A DNA stretch of 64,000 nucleotides from Tridacna crocea (GCA_943736015.1 OX031072.1:6475501-6539500), one strand, 5' to 3'; shown: positions 30,801 to 37,589, numbered from the stretch's first letter. The notes: generated by a model from the sequence alone, not told the origin. Made by a program: numbers and translations.

Positions 30801-31711
30801 AGGCTTAACTGTTTATCAGATGACAAAATTTTTACTAGTCCAAATTGAAAGCATTTGCAGACGACAAATTAAACGTAACTCAGAAATTGAAATTTGTTTC
30901 AGCAGGGTCGAAAACATTTTGGGAAAAGGAGAAAATGCTGGTTACTAGCATTTAGAAAACATAAGGAACTGAGAAAATGCTGATTACCAATATTTTCTCC
31001 TTTACCCACTGTTTCCCATTTTGTTTTCCCCACTGTTTCAAAGGCAAATCCTATAATTTAAGCCTCATGACTTCATCCCCTAGTTTTCCAAAAAAGACAA
31101 GTTAGTAAGTTTGTCTATTATTGTCCCTTAATAGCAGAAACTGAAAAGTGCTATGGCCATGTCAATCCACATAAGTCATGGTTACTCATCTTTACTTTGA
31201 CATATTTATCCATCAGGTCAGAACAACTCCGGCTGAAACAACTCTGGGCTAAAATGGTAAGGATTTCATGGCAGTCAGCCAGGTAAATGTCTGTCTGACA
31301 TTGATCTACTGATCACTACCTTAGGAAGTGACAACTGACCCCCCTCCAAATTCCAAATATCTTTACATTTGTATTTTCTATTGAGGCAAAATATAAACAA
31401 CATTTAATCTGGCAACGTTCGGGTATCAAATTCCTTTACGAAAAAAAGCCTGACAAACCTTCGCTCTTTCAACAGAAAATGCTTGATGATAGATAATCTG
31501 TCATGTGGGTGGGGTACAAGGTTATGTCAGAATTCAACCTTTATTTGCATGCATACAAAATTAGATTCAGATGGTGTGAATAATGTCCTCGTACTTCTTA
31601 TTCAATTAAATATACATTTCTCTTTTACCCTGCTGAGCCACCGAAAATAAAGCGCACTCCCTTCGGAATCGTCACTGGTTTCGAATCTCCCGATTTCGTG
31701 GGGGCAGCCAT
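18618..31711 (-). CDS. SLC25A11: Mitochondrial 2-oxoglutarate/malate carrier, 10 exons, complete
   Basis: Inner mitochondrial membrane antiporter exchanging 2-oxoglutarate for malate, part of the malate-aspartate shuttle. Joined in order, the exons are 31711-31629, 29260-29199, 28515-28425, 27469-27386, 26110-25991, 23528-23438, 22047-21957, 21040-20941, 19884-19833 and 18800-18618. They total 957 nt, giving 318 residues plus a TAA stop, with every intron GT-AG and all phases consistent. The three mitochondrial-carrier repeats carry the signatures PLDLVKNR (37-44), PAEISLIR (134-141) and PVDIAKTR (234-241). The PAE form in the second repeat is typical of SLC25A11. RQATYTTTR (86-94), RAMVVNAAQ (185-193) and ARLGPHT (282-288) match the family's conserved central-cavity segments. 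Human SLC25A11 is 314 residues, so the length is normal. The start has a strong context (A at -3, G at +4). No frame breaks were seen. The gene spans 13.1 kb only because its introns are full of transposons. Confidence 0.96.
18995..19224 (+). mobile_element. T1 element in SLC25A11 intron 9
   Basis: 230 bp with both TTAA ends. Antisense to the gene in my orientation convention. Confidence 0.88.
19510..19732 (-). mobile_element. T1 element in SLC25A11 intron 9
   Basis: Palindrome has a paired substitution at the stem base (ATTGGAAAAGG with CCTTTT-like CTTTTCCAACAAT on the other arm). Ends decayed (gtaaagtgtta). Confidence 0.8.
19833..19884 (-). CDS. SLC25A11: SLC25A11 exon 9
   Basis: Encodes residues 241-258, IQNMKIIDGKPEYKGAL, the loop after the third signature. 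Acceptor CTTTCAG, donor CTT|GTAAGT. Confidence 0.93.
20121..20667. mobile_element. ~550-bp inverted-repeat transposon in SLC25A11 intron 8
   Basis: AGGCTTGGTCAGACCAGC at the left is matched in reverse by GCTTGGTGTGACCAAGGC at the right, with similarity continuing inward for over 20 bp. The interior holds no recognisable coding sequence. The target duplication could not be fixed. Confidence 0.55.
20690..20825 (-). mobile_element. T1 element, truncated
   Basis: Half palindrome (ggtaccagcattttctc) and A arm with end ttggtaaaagtt. Confidence 0.65.
20941..21040 (-). CDS. SLC25A11: SLC25A11 exon 8
   Basis: Encodes residues 208-241, helix 5 and the third signature PVDIAKTR. Acceptor TTATTGCAG, donor AG|GTAAGT. 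Confidence 0.94.
21114..21313 (+). mobile_element. T1 element, degenerate
   Basis: tcaactctatactaaac start and atttggtaaacgg end. The palindrome is largely lost. Confidence 0.6.
21536..21763 (-). mobile_element. T1 element in SLC25A11 intron 7
   Basis: Complete, 228 bp, TTAA at both ends. Confidence 0.87.
21621..21942 (+). repeat. ~160-bp tandem duplication of a T1 tail plus flank
   Basis: ggtaaccTgcattttctcc to aaggcaaaactagcaaac is followed by a second copy ending about 15 bp from the exon 7 donor. The unit includes half a palindrome and the whole A arm. Confidence 0.8.
21957..22047 (-). CDS. SLC25A11: SLC25A11 exon 7
   Basis: Encodes residues 178-208 with RAMVVNAAQLASYSQAK, helix 4. Acceptor CTACAG, donor G|GTATGT. 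A T1 transposon tail duplicated in tandem ends about 15 bp downstream of the donor. Confidence 0.93.
22069..22306 (+). mobile_element. T2 element in SLC25A11 intron 6
   Basis: tATAACCCTTTACTCCC start. The end has a duplicated ggtaaagggtaaagggttg. Palindrome centre TCGTGACGA. Confidence 0.85.
22689..22984. mobile_element. T1 arm A fragment followed by a T1 element
   Basis: 22689-22768 is a plus-orientation A arm. 22770-22984 is a minus-orientation copy with a shortened stem, ending ggttaa. Confidence 0.75.
22990..23120 (+). mobile_element. T1 element, 5'-truncated
   Basis: Stem gtggaaaaaggagaaaatg with a diverged second arm and B arm tail. Confidence 0.6.
23143..23185 (+). repeat. (TTGA)n simple repeat
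   Basis: About six uninterrupted ttga units followed by imperfect ones. Confidence 0.85.
23438..23528 (-). CDS. SLC25A11: SLC25A11 exon 6
   Basis: Encodes residues 147-177 (PPEQRRNYSGVFNALVRI to TLWR), the second matrix helix. Acceptor TGTTACAG, donor AGG|GTAACT. Confidence 0.94.
23645..23869 (+). mobile_element. T3 element, complete
   Basis: T3 has the T1 stem base with a T2-like tip (GGAGAAATTGCTCG) and its own arms (agactcttccaaa; gacttgtactgcagacacg). This copy's tip is decayed (ctctttcgaac). Close relative at 47834. Confidence 0.82.
24032..24207. mobile_element. Fully palindromic T1 derivative (two B arms)
   Basis: 176 bp between TTAA ends. Left arm AATACTGACTTTTAATGG mirrors the right B arm. 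Second example of the form seen at 15365. Confidence 0.8.
24264..24473 (-). mobile_element. T1 element, internally deleted
   Basis: One palindrome arm shortened (aaacattgtaagcagcatt). The A arm end ttggtaaatagttaa is intact. Confidence 0.75.
24470..24590 (+). mobile_element. T1 element interrupted by the LTR insertion
   Basis: TTAA plus A arm, a deleted palindrome, B arm to gtggtatagg. Its last bases attaa reappear at 25952-25956 after the insertion. Confidence 0.72.
24591..25295 (+). mobile_element. Solitary 5' LTR (705 bp) of a larger retroelement
   Basis: Begins TGTAACC, ends GGGTACA, has a TATA-like actatatata near its left edge, and is followed by AA and a primer-binding site. Some 165 bp of leader follow before the TRIM starts. 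No gag-pol and no matching 3' LTR are present in the window. Confidence 0.5.
25298..25311 (+). other. Primer-binding site (Lys tRNA type)
   Basis: TGGCGCCCACCGTG matches the complement of the 3' end of animal tRNA-Lys(CUU) at 13 of 14 positions and lies 2 nt after the LTR end. Confidence 0.6.
25464..25658 (+). repeat. TRIM 5' LTR
   Basis: 195 bp, TGTAGTATAC to CACCTGTTACA. It carries the tRNA-like segment in its right half. It is directly preceded by ggattgata, which does not match the sequence after the 3' LTR as a simple 4-6 bp duplication. Confidence 0.85.
25558..25632 (+). ncRNA. tRNA-like cassette in TRIM 5' LTR
   Basis: Seventy-five nt fold as a cloverleaf: acceptor TGGTTCG with CGAGCCG, a perfect A box TAGCTCAGTTGG (25566-25577), and a perfect B box GGTTCGAATCC (25611-25621) in a good T arm. 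One mismatch lies in the anticodon stem. The anticodon position reads GGT with C instead of U before it, so it is not a normal tRNA. TTTTT at 25640-25644 could end a pol III transcript. Confidence 0.75.
25661..25673 (+). other. TRIM primer-binding site (tRNA-Lys CUU)
   Basis: TGGCGCCCAACGT is the exact complement of the last 13 nt of animal tRNA-Lys(CUU) including CCA. Confidence 0.75.
25742..25750 (+). other. TRIM polypurine tract
   Basis: GTGGGGAAG immediately upstream of the right LTR, the usual place for the plus-strand primer. Confidence 0.6.
25753..25947 (+). repeat. TRIM 3' LTR
   Basis: 195 bp, about 98% identical to the 5' LTR. Its final CA abuts TAGGATTAA, the resumed end of the interrupted T1 element. 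Confidence 0.85.
25847..25921 (+). ncRNA. tRNA-like cassette in TRIM 3' LTR
   Basis: Same cassette with a fully paired anticodon stem (CAGGA with TCCTG) and intact A box (25855-25866) and B box (25900-25910), but one acceptor-stem mismatch. TTTTT follows at 25929-25933. Confidence 0.75.
25991..26110 (-). CDS. SLC25A11: SLC25A11 exon 5
   Basis: Encodes residues 107-147, helix 3 and the second signature PAEISLIR. Acceptor TTTTGTAG, donor AG|GTAGAG. The compound LTR insertion in intron 5 ends 43 bp from this exon's donor side. Confidence 0.94.
26308..26383. repeat. Hairpin repeat
   Basis: AACCCTATGTTGTGGGTACT and its reverse complement surround a short loop. Related single arms occur at 27812-27880 and 9098-9130. 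Confidence 0.75.
26525..26790. repeat. GATC-rich palindromic repeat, two copies
   Basis: gtagatcaagatcagactgc and its mirror gcagtcttatctctgatcta (26539-26590), and a second at 26730-26780. The same family occurs near 718-780, 1405-1465, 13826-13910, 15860-15905, 49940-50000 and 61803. Confidence 0.65.
26903..27080 (+). mobile_element. T1 element, 3'-truncated
   Basis: A arm and palindrome present. The B arm is reduced to aaagggtttaa. Shares TTAA 27077-27080 with the next copy. Confidence 0.75.
27077..27287 (-). mobile_element. T1 element
   Basis: TTAACCCTTTACCAC to taggagttaa. The palindrome is shortened on one arm (ggtaaccattttatgc). It ends about 100 bp from exon 4. Confidence 0.78.
27386..27469 (-). 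CDS. SLC25A11: SLC25A11 exon 4
   Basis: Encodes residues 79-107 with LSAGLLRQATYTTTRLG, the second transmembrane helix. Acceptor TTTTCAG, donor AA|GTTAGT, chosen because it alone keeps the phase of exon 5. Confidence 0.9.
27884..28111 (-). mobile_element. T2 element, complete
   Basis: Left end decayed (TCAACACTTTACCCC), right TTAA intact. Stem tip reads CTCCCCCGAG, so the loop has diverged while both arms stay paired. Confidence 0.87.
28425..28515 (-). CDS. SLC25A11: SLC25A11 exon 3
   Basis: Encodes residues 49-79 (VGGGQRAHKTSFHALRSV to LYTG), the matrix loop and amphipathic helix of the first repeat. Acceptor TTTCAG, donor GG|GTAAGA. Confidence 0.93.
28595..28745 (-). mobile_element. T1 element, heavily decayed
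   Basis: gaaggggga-type B arm and a weak palindrome. No termini. Confidence 0.5.
28855..29083 (+). mobile_element. T1 element, complete
   Basis: Ends TTAACTCTTTACCAAAC and taacgggttaa. Palindrome centre altered to GGTTATTAGC. The right TTAA is shared with a B-arm fragment (29080-29155). Confidence 0.87.
29199..29260 (-). CDS. SLC25A11: SLC25A11 exon 2
   Basis: Encodes Gly28 to Gly49 (split codons at both ends) including PLDLVKNRMQMSG, the first carrier signature. Acceptor TTTACAG, donor G|GTTTGT. Confidence 0.92.
29321..30462. mobile_element. hAT-like non-autonomous DNA transposon
   Basis: 1142 bp, starting CAGGGGTGTGGAAT and ending ATTTCCACACCCCTG, flanked by a 5-bp duplication TAGAT (29316-29320, 30463-30467). 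Subterminal motifs ACTTGTCCGCGGACAAGT and ACTTGTCCATGGACAAGT are palindromic and occur near both ends, as expected for transposase binding sites. The ends resemble hAT elements, though classical hATs make 8-bp duplications. It interrupts a T2/T3 element and lies in SLC25A11 intron 1. Confidence 0.75.
29507..29935 (+). other. Unassigned open frame inside the hAT-like element
   Basis: A 142-codon open frame (MNSDKLFPDIW...) occupies the left half of the element. I see no zinc finger, DDE residues or hAT dimerisation motif. It could be a remnant, captured sequence or chance. Confidence 0.2.
30804..31045 (+). mobile_element. T1 element with a second partial palindrome
   Basis: TTAACTGTTTATCAGAT start. 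The first stem breaks after ttactagcattt, and a second stem (tgagaaaatgctgattac) follows. The B arm is lost. Confidence 0.7.
31629..31711 (-). CDS. SLC25A11: SLC25A11 exon 1 (start codon)
   Basis: Encodes residues 1-27 plus two bases of Gly28, starting MAAPTKSG and ending in FIFGGSA, the start of the first carrier helix. The donor is GG|GTAAAAG. It is followed in the transcript by a 2.4-kb intron that holds a hAT-like insertion. Confidence 0.93.
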
Positions 31712-31723
31712 CTTGATAGTCTC

Positions 31724-31738
31724 CGACCTTGACCTTAA
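31724..31738 (-). promoter_or_regulatory. Overlapping ERR-type half-sites upstream of SLC25A11
   Basis: Reading towards the gene, TTAAGGTCA is followed, with an overlap, by TCAAGGTCG, 13-27 bp before the ATG. TNAAGGTCA is the half-site bound by estrogen-related and related orphan nuclear receptors. These regulate mitochondrial energy genes in other animals. Whether it lies in the promoter or 5' UTR is not visible. Confidence 0.4.
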
Positions 31739-31749
31739 ACAGCTAAGTT

Positions 31750-32740
31750 TGTTTTGCACGTTTTGTGTAAATGCACATTTCGTCCGTAGCCTTAATCTAT
31801 ATCAACGACTCAGGTTTCCTTTCCCGATTTTCGTAAACTGCAAAGAAAAAATATCATATGTCGCTTAAAGTTATTTTCAAACCTTTATTTTTGCTAGCGA
31901 CCTACGGTATTCTATTTTCAAAGAAGCCCGTTATGAGTGAATAAATTGTAAAAGATAATTCAGCTGAACATTTCATGATCTGAATTTTAAATGACACTCT
32001 TTATCAATGCAGATTGCAGATTTTGTAACTTTCTGATTGTTCGAAATTGAAAGTAGATGGTCAAAACCGAAAGTAGGACAGTAGGGTTATGTCTAAACCA
32101 CAACTTAACCGCATTACGACCTGTAAACGTTGCCTTTGTCCAAAAGCAGACGACATAATTATTGTTTGAACGATCTTTTTTTCAAAATTATTCTTCAGGG
32201 TATTTTTGAACGGGCTGTTCACATCAAACTTCAAAAATTATTTATCACCGAGTTCAATAAAGCAATAATTCACATATATATTATGAAGACAAAATATTTT
32301 TTCTCCATTAAGAAAAAAAGAAATCCCACATGGCGTTTCAACTGGGTTGGGGTGATGTTGTAAAATGTCCCAAAGTGCCTTGAGATCGCAGGAAAAATCA
32401 GATAATTCCCCCCCCCCCCCAAAGATGGAGATGTCACGACATTCTCACCACTACCAACATGTTGCAACGGAGGTCCTATGGCATGTTTTTGTGTTCCTAG
32501 GGAGTTCGTCTTGGCAATTCTCTGCAGTTAGTGCTTCCACTGCATGCGCTGCACCTTCACGGTGCTCGAAGTGCGTGCACTGGGCACCTTCTGTGCACTC
32601 TGATCTGAATCTACCCTATCCAAAAAAGGTCAATGAGTCATACTTAAAAGCCTGAGATTTTTTTTTTAATTTCTGTGGTGAAACAAATGTGCCATGCTCC
32701 AGCAAAAGTGGGCTTCAATTTATCTGTTTTCCATGATATT
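31750..32740. other. Upstream of SLC25A11, no gene recognised
   Basis: Contains the putative promoter near the gene, then AT-rich sequence, a poly-C run (32409-32420) and a GC-richer stretch 32490-32600 without a recognisable product. Confidence 0.5.
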
Positions 32741-32747
32741 TGCCCAA

Positions 32748-32967
32748 ATCCCCATAACGCATTTCTATGGTATCTCTAATTGACCCTATATAACAGCAAG
32801 GTTAGAGCCATTTCTTATGTGTATGTGACACCTTTTGATAGCGTAGAAAACATTGTGGCAAAAGGTGAAATTGCTCGTCACGAGCAATTTCACCTTTTGC
32901 CAAAATGTTTTCCAAAGGCTCCTACAAGCAATGTGTAGAAATGAGTATCTATGGAGTAAAGGGTTAA
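32748..32967 (-). mobile_element. T2 element, complete
   Basis: Left terminus decayed (aaatccccataacgc). Right end gagtaaagggttaa. Stem tip CTCGTCACGAG, paired. Confidence 0.86.
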
Positions 32968-33110
32968 TCATGAGGTAGTCTGGTCCTTTGACAAGAAGAA
33001 AATTGACCAATAGAAAAAAGATTTGGTCCAGGTCAGCCTGTGTGGACTGTGAAGGCTGACCTGGGTAGATACTTTACACAGATGCATTAAGCCTGCTTTT
33101 CACAGTTTTT
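32968..33110. repeat. Repeat R3 with hairpin
   Basis: aggtcagcctgtgtggac and its mirror gaaggctgacct form a short hairpin. Related sequence (aaggtcagcctttgtggacc) occurs at 37739, 42579, 54370 and 57353. Confidence 0.55.
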
Positions 33111-33399
33111 TTATAATGAAAATGAGAAGCATTGGAAAAAGAATTTCTTAAAAATGATTGTAGGCTGCTGCTAGATTTGGTGCCAGAATTTTTTCTACAC
33201 TGTGGCAGATTGTCAAATATCTATTACATGGATCTTACACATTTCTATAAGATCTGTATTCACTAACCATTCTAAAGAACATTCTTAGGTTTATTCTTCA
33301 GAATTTTGTCAATGTGAAAGTAACAGGAGTTCTGAATGGCTAAAGGGTTTTATTTAAGATCTATTTCAAAAATCAAAATTGGTTATGGAACAGTTACTG

Positions 33400-33530
33400 T
33401 ATAAAAAAATGTGGGAAAAGAAGAAAATGCTGGTAACTAGCATTTTCTCCTTTTCCCACAATGTTCTCACATGTCTTCTGAACGAGGTGCACTAAAACTT
33501 GAAATTGACTTTGGAAAAAGGGTTTTAGTT
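33400..33530 (+). mobile_element. T1 element, 5'-truncated
   Basis: Palindrome intact apart from the tip (ggtaactagc). B arm diverged. Confidence 0.65.
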
Positions 33531-33583
33531 AGTTTCTCCCCCTCTTCTCCCATTGTACATGTGTAATCTGTCCTAATTTACAG

Positions 33584-33819
33584 TTAACTCATAACCACAC
33601 AATCCCTACTTTTGACGACCCTGAGAAAAAAGCCTTTTGAAAACATTGTGGGAAAAGGATAAAATGCTGGTAACCAGCATTTTCTCCTTTTCCCACAATA
33701 TTTTCTACCCTTTAGGCCTTTACAAAGAAAATTTCAAATTTTCAGTCATATTTAATTTGTCGTCTGCAATGCTTTCGATTTGGACAGACCTAAAATTTTG
33801 TCGTTCGGTAATGAATTAA
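33584..33819 (-). mobile_element. T1 element, complete
   Basis: 236 bp, slightly long through a small insertion (aggcctttac) after the palindrome. TTAA at both ends. Confidence 0.87.
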
Positions 33820-33837
33820 ATATGCCCCCAAATAATG

Positions 33838-33978
33838 GACCAGCATTTTCTCCTTTACTCACAATATTTTCTCTCCTCTTCGATACAAATTTCAAATTTT
33901 TAGTCACTTTAATTTTGACATCTGCAAATGCTTTCAATTTGGGACAAGTCTAAAATTTTTTCGTTTGGTAAAGTGTAG
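33838..33978 (-). mobile_element. T1 element, 5'-truncated
   Basis: Starts at ccagcattttctcc (half palindrome). The A arm ends gtttggtaaagtg. Confidence 0.7.
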
Positions 33979-34058
33979 CACACCGTCCAGAGTTTTAGTA
34001 ACCCGAGGAAAAAAGCTTTTGAAAACACTGTTAGAAAACGATTGAAAAATTGTAAGGT

Positions 34059-34545
34059 GTTCAACATTATTTCAGTTATGTTGTGGTGGCCAGTGTACCT
34101 ATCCATGTTTTCCTGGAGTCTCTTTAACTCATTACCACATGAGACAATTTTGGACTGGTCCAAATTGAAAGCATTTGCAGACAACAAAATAAAGGTGACT
34201 GAAAAATAGAAATTTGTTCTGGAAAGGGTAGAAAACACTGTGGGAAAAGGAGAAAATGCTGGTTACCAGCATTTTCTCCTTTTCCCACAGTGTTTTCAAA
34301 AGGCTTCTTTCTCAGGGGCGTCAAAAGTAGGGATTGAGTGGTAATGGGTTAACCAGTACTCTGCACAATTTTCTTTCCAAGCCACTGGCTGCTTTCCTGC
34401 ATAGTCATCATCATAACAATGGCCAGCTGTGGGAGAGGAATCCTGTCGCAGTGACTATCGTCAATCTTTGGAAAGAAATTGGCCGAGCGGGAGATCAGAT
34501 TTGTGACCCCCTGTCCTCAAGTCCTCTATGCTACCAACCAAGATA
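34059..34545 (-). mobile_element. SINE S2 copy split by a T1 element
   Basis: attatttcagttatg to cctggagtctct (34123), resuming ccagtactctgcac at 34353. Uninterrupted copies lie at 34780, 38408 and 43922. Confidence 0.75.
34124..34352 (+). mobile_element. T1 element nested in SINE S2
   Basis: 229 bp, perfect palindrome of the ACTGTGGG subtype, TTAA on both sides within the SINE. Confidence 0.92.
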
Positions 34546-34650
34546 GAAGTCTTTTGAAATTATTGTGGGGAAAAGGAAAAAAATGCTGGTTTTTAATAGC
34601 ATTCTTTGTCTGGGTTGTTAAACTTCGGACTGTGTGGTAAAAAGATAAAA
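34545..34650 (+). mobile_element. T1 fragment
   Basis: Half palindrome tgtggggaaaaggaaaaaaa and B arm ending gtgtggtaaaaagataa. Confidence 0.6.
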
Positions 34651-34779
34651 GGAAAAAGGGACTTAAAATGTGTTTAATACGATTAGGGAACTACCATAGT
34701 TATATGTTTGCATCCTTTTTATGATATCTGACTCCTAGCCCGTGTTTGAAGGTTTGTTGATTTTACAGTGTATAAGTTA

Positions 34780-35105
34780 ACACCATTTTCAGCATTATTT
34801 CAGTTATATCATGGTGACCAGAGCACCTATTTATGTTTTCCAGGAGTGTCTTTTACCAGTACACTGCACAATTTTCTTTCCAAGCCACTGACTGCCTTCC
34901 CACATAACTATCATCATCAAGACGATGTTCAGCAGAGGGACAGAAAAGAATCCTGTCACATTGACTATCATCAATCCTCAGAAAGAAATTGGCTGAGCCG
35001 GGGATCAAACTCACGAACCCCTGTTCTCAAGTCCTGTACGCTACCGACTGAGCTACTGGCGCTTGGCAGTTTGAGGGTAACAGTTGTAGTAATGACAGAA
35101 ATATT
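34780..35105 (-). mobile_element. tRNA-derived SINE S2 (unit 1)
   Basis: On the minus strand a perfect A box TAGCTCAGTCGG (35044-35055) is followed by GAGTTTGATCCC (35001-35012) as B box, then a body running to lower coordinates. One of the best preserved heads in the window. Confidence 0.75.
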
Positions 35106-35174
35106 GAAAATGTTAAAATGTAAGCAAAACTGGAGCAAATTATTACCTCGTTGTTTCAAAAACAACCAACTTGA

Positions 35175-35395
35175 TCCTTTCCCAAACAATTCTGACATTT
35201 GACAACCCTGTGAAAGAAGCCTTTTGAAAACATTATGGGAAAAGGACAAAAAGCTTCATTATCAGCATTTTCTCCTTTTTCCACAATCTTTTCAAACCTT
35301 TCCAAGGCTAATTTCAATTTTTCAGTCACCTTTGTTTTGCCTCTTGCAAATGCTTTCAATTTGGATGAGTCTAAAATTTTAGCGTTTGAGTTAAA
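35175..35395 (-). mobile_element. T1-like element, unit 1
   Basis: tttcccaaacaattctgac start and gtttgagttaa end. Its orthologues recur in every unit (38815, 44318, 51185, 55085), so it predates the duplication. Confidence 0.75.
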
Positions 35396-35657
35396 ATCAC
35401 AATAAAAAACAAACCAAATAAAAAGATATCCTTTTATTCAAGTTAATGTTGCACATTTGAGTAGTAAAACAGTTACTTATGTAAATGAATTTTTGTACAT
35501 GATGATAAAAAAAAGTTTTTATGAAGTTTAATACACAAATTAATTATCCCTTATTTTAAGTAAAAGTTATTCAATAAGAGTGATAAACAAAACTTAATTC
35601 TATAAATCAACTGATTCGACAGATGACCCCTCCCTCCACCCGGCGAGCATATTTATT

Positions 35658-36168
35658 GGTCTAAGGGAGAAAACTCTTACAGTCTTAATTTATTTTACTG
35701 TATGATTAAGCTCCCTTTTAAGCTCTCGCCTGCCATAAAGCAAAACGAGTGAAGTGCAATGTCGTAAAGTGACAATAAGTTTGCAATCGCTGGATAAATG
35801 AAGTTTAAATGTTTAGACAGTTGACTGTTGTCCCAAAATTACCTGAATAAATCTTTATCTGACAGCATCGGCTTCGATCTGTTTAAGTAGAGGATATATC
35901 TTCAATAAACTCAAATATCGGCATGTGTGAACCTTCAATGAATCAGGTTTAGTCTTGGGACATCAAAACCCTACAGGGCTTATATTTTCGCCAGAAGCTA
36001 AATCTCTTATCTACTGTGATCTTGAATGCTTTTGTTTTTACTTATCAAGGAATCATCGACCGTTGAAGTGTATTTACGACATTCGTTTGCTTTTTGGCGG
36101 GGGGGTGCAAGGGAGATTACTCGTATAGGAATAAAATTTAAGACAGTAGGAGTTTTCTCCCTTAGACC
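35658..36168. mobile_element. TIR element K, unit 1
   Basis: 511 bp bounded by GGTCTAAGGGAGAAAACTCT and its reverse complement, with inverted similarity extending about 40 bp (TACAGTCTTAATT with its mirror). No open frame of note. Confidence 0.72.
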
Positions 36169-36693
36169 ATGAAAATGTTTCAGGTGGGGGGACTAAATAT
36201 TTTTACGGGCGGAAATGAATTTAATTAAATGATTTATATTTCTTCATATTAATTCACGACGAGTTTGTTTTGCGTTTCAAGACTTATTATGTGTTTCTTA
36301 ATCAATCTATACCTGATATGAGTCAATATTTAGATGAAAGGCTCGATATGACACATTGCAAAAAGGCAATATAATATAGACAAATTGTTGACGATCACTA
36401 GAGGGGACGAAAAGTGGAATATTGGGAGATAAACATGATTAAAAAGTTGATACCCGTTTCATAGTTAAATATTTAGCAAAAAGAGTCTGGTACTTACAGA
36501 TTTCCGTCCGTTAAAACCCGGGGTACTGGGTCAAACGAAATCCCCATGTTCACAGTGTTATATCCATGACAGAGAAATAATTATAAGAATATATGAAGTC
36601 ACACATTTTCTGTAATGTTTCTTCTGATCGTGACTTTTCACAAAGAACAGCTTTTGTAATTTCTAATACAGGAGAGTATGTGAAATTCAGTCA

Positions 36694-36753
36694 TAAGGGA
36701 GAAAACTTACATGCAATAGTTCAGTTTTCGTTAAGATTACTCTCCCTTAGACC
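36694..36753. repeat. Short palindrome sharing the K terminus
   Basis: TAAGGGAGAAAACTTACATG and TTACTCTCCCTTAGACC face each other 60 bp overall. Repeated in units 2-4 (41530, 47430, 53580). Confidence 0.65.
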
Positions 36754-36986
36754 ACAAATTTTGCAGTTCAATATACAACCACCATGACCCTTCTTAACCT
36801 TTACCAACAAATTTCTAGATTGTTCAAATCTAGGGCAGACAACAACTTTAAGATGGTCCAAATTAAAATAAATCTTTCCTTTAAAGACCTGTAAAATTGT
36901 GAAAAAAGGATAGAAAACGATGGTAATCAGTTCTTTCTCCTTTTCCACAATGTTTTAATTCAAAACCACTTTTTTCTCAGGGCCTT

Positions 36987-37212
36987 TTAACTCATTACCA
37001 CATGGCAAAATTTTACACTGGTTCAAATTAAAAGCATTTGCAGACGACAAAATAAAGGTGACTAAAAAATTGAAATTTGTTCGAAGGGGAGAAAACACTG
37101 TGGGAAAAGGAGAAAATGTTGATTACCAGCATTTTCTCCTTTTCCCACAGTGTTTTCAAAAGGCTTCTTTCTCAGGGGCGTCAAAAGTAGGGATTGTGTG
37201 GTAATGGGTTAA
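36987..37212 (+). mobile_element. Young T1 element with perfect ACTGTGGG stem
   Basis: 226 bp. Left TTAA lies in the host B arm. The right TTAA is followed not by host sequence but by 62 bp copied from elsewhere. Confidence 0.88.
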
Positions 37213-37274
37213 ATTAAAAAACATGATAGCACGATTCTGAGAGTTATGGACAAAAGTAAATAAGATTATTTTGA
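37209..37274 (+). repeat. 66-bp copy of 12514-12579
   Basis: TTAAATTAAAAAACATGATA onwards is nearly identical at both sites (cgattctgagagttatgg). Confidence 0.88.
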
Positions 37275-37287
37275 TAAAGGGTTAAAA

Positions 37288-37502
37288 ATTAACCAGATGA
37301 TAAACATTTAGACTTGTCTGGCAAATGATAGCCTTTGCAGACGGTAATCTAAATATGGCTTAACTGATAGTATGTCATAGAAAACACTGTTTGTAAAACA
37401 AAAATGGCAGTTATCAGCATTTTTTCTCCTTGTTATAGTACCTTGTTTTCAAAACCTTTCTATATCTGGCTTGATGAAGGGTCATGGTTTGGTAACTGGT
37501 AA
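37288..37502 (+). mobile_element. Decayed T1-like element, unit 1
   Basis: Weak stem (tttgtaaaac...atggcagttatcagc) ending atggtttggtaactgg. Orthologue at 41866-42060. Confidence 0.55.
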
Positions 37503-37589
37503 CCTCTGACCCTGGGGCATGGGTAAACTCTCCACCACACAATCCTGACTTTTAACAAACCTGAGAAAACAAACCTTTGGAAATATTGT

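Larger units (their letters stand above)
36794..37286 (+). mobile_element. Old T1 element split by a younger T1 plus flank
   Basis: ttaacctttaccaac to ctcagggcctt (36986), resuming gataaagggttaa at 37273. The uninterrupted orthologue is 41628-41862. Confidence 0.72.

Noticed and set aside
32365-32655. Protein-coding exon upstream of SLC25A11
   Set aside because: The frame depends on a poly-C run and GATC-type repeat fragments. It has no recognisable domain and no splice context.
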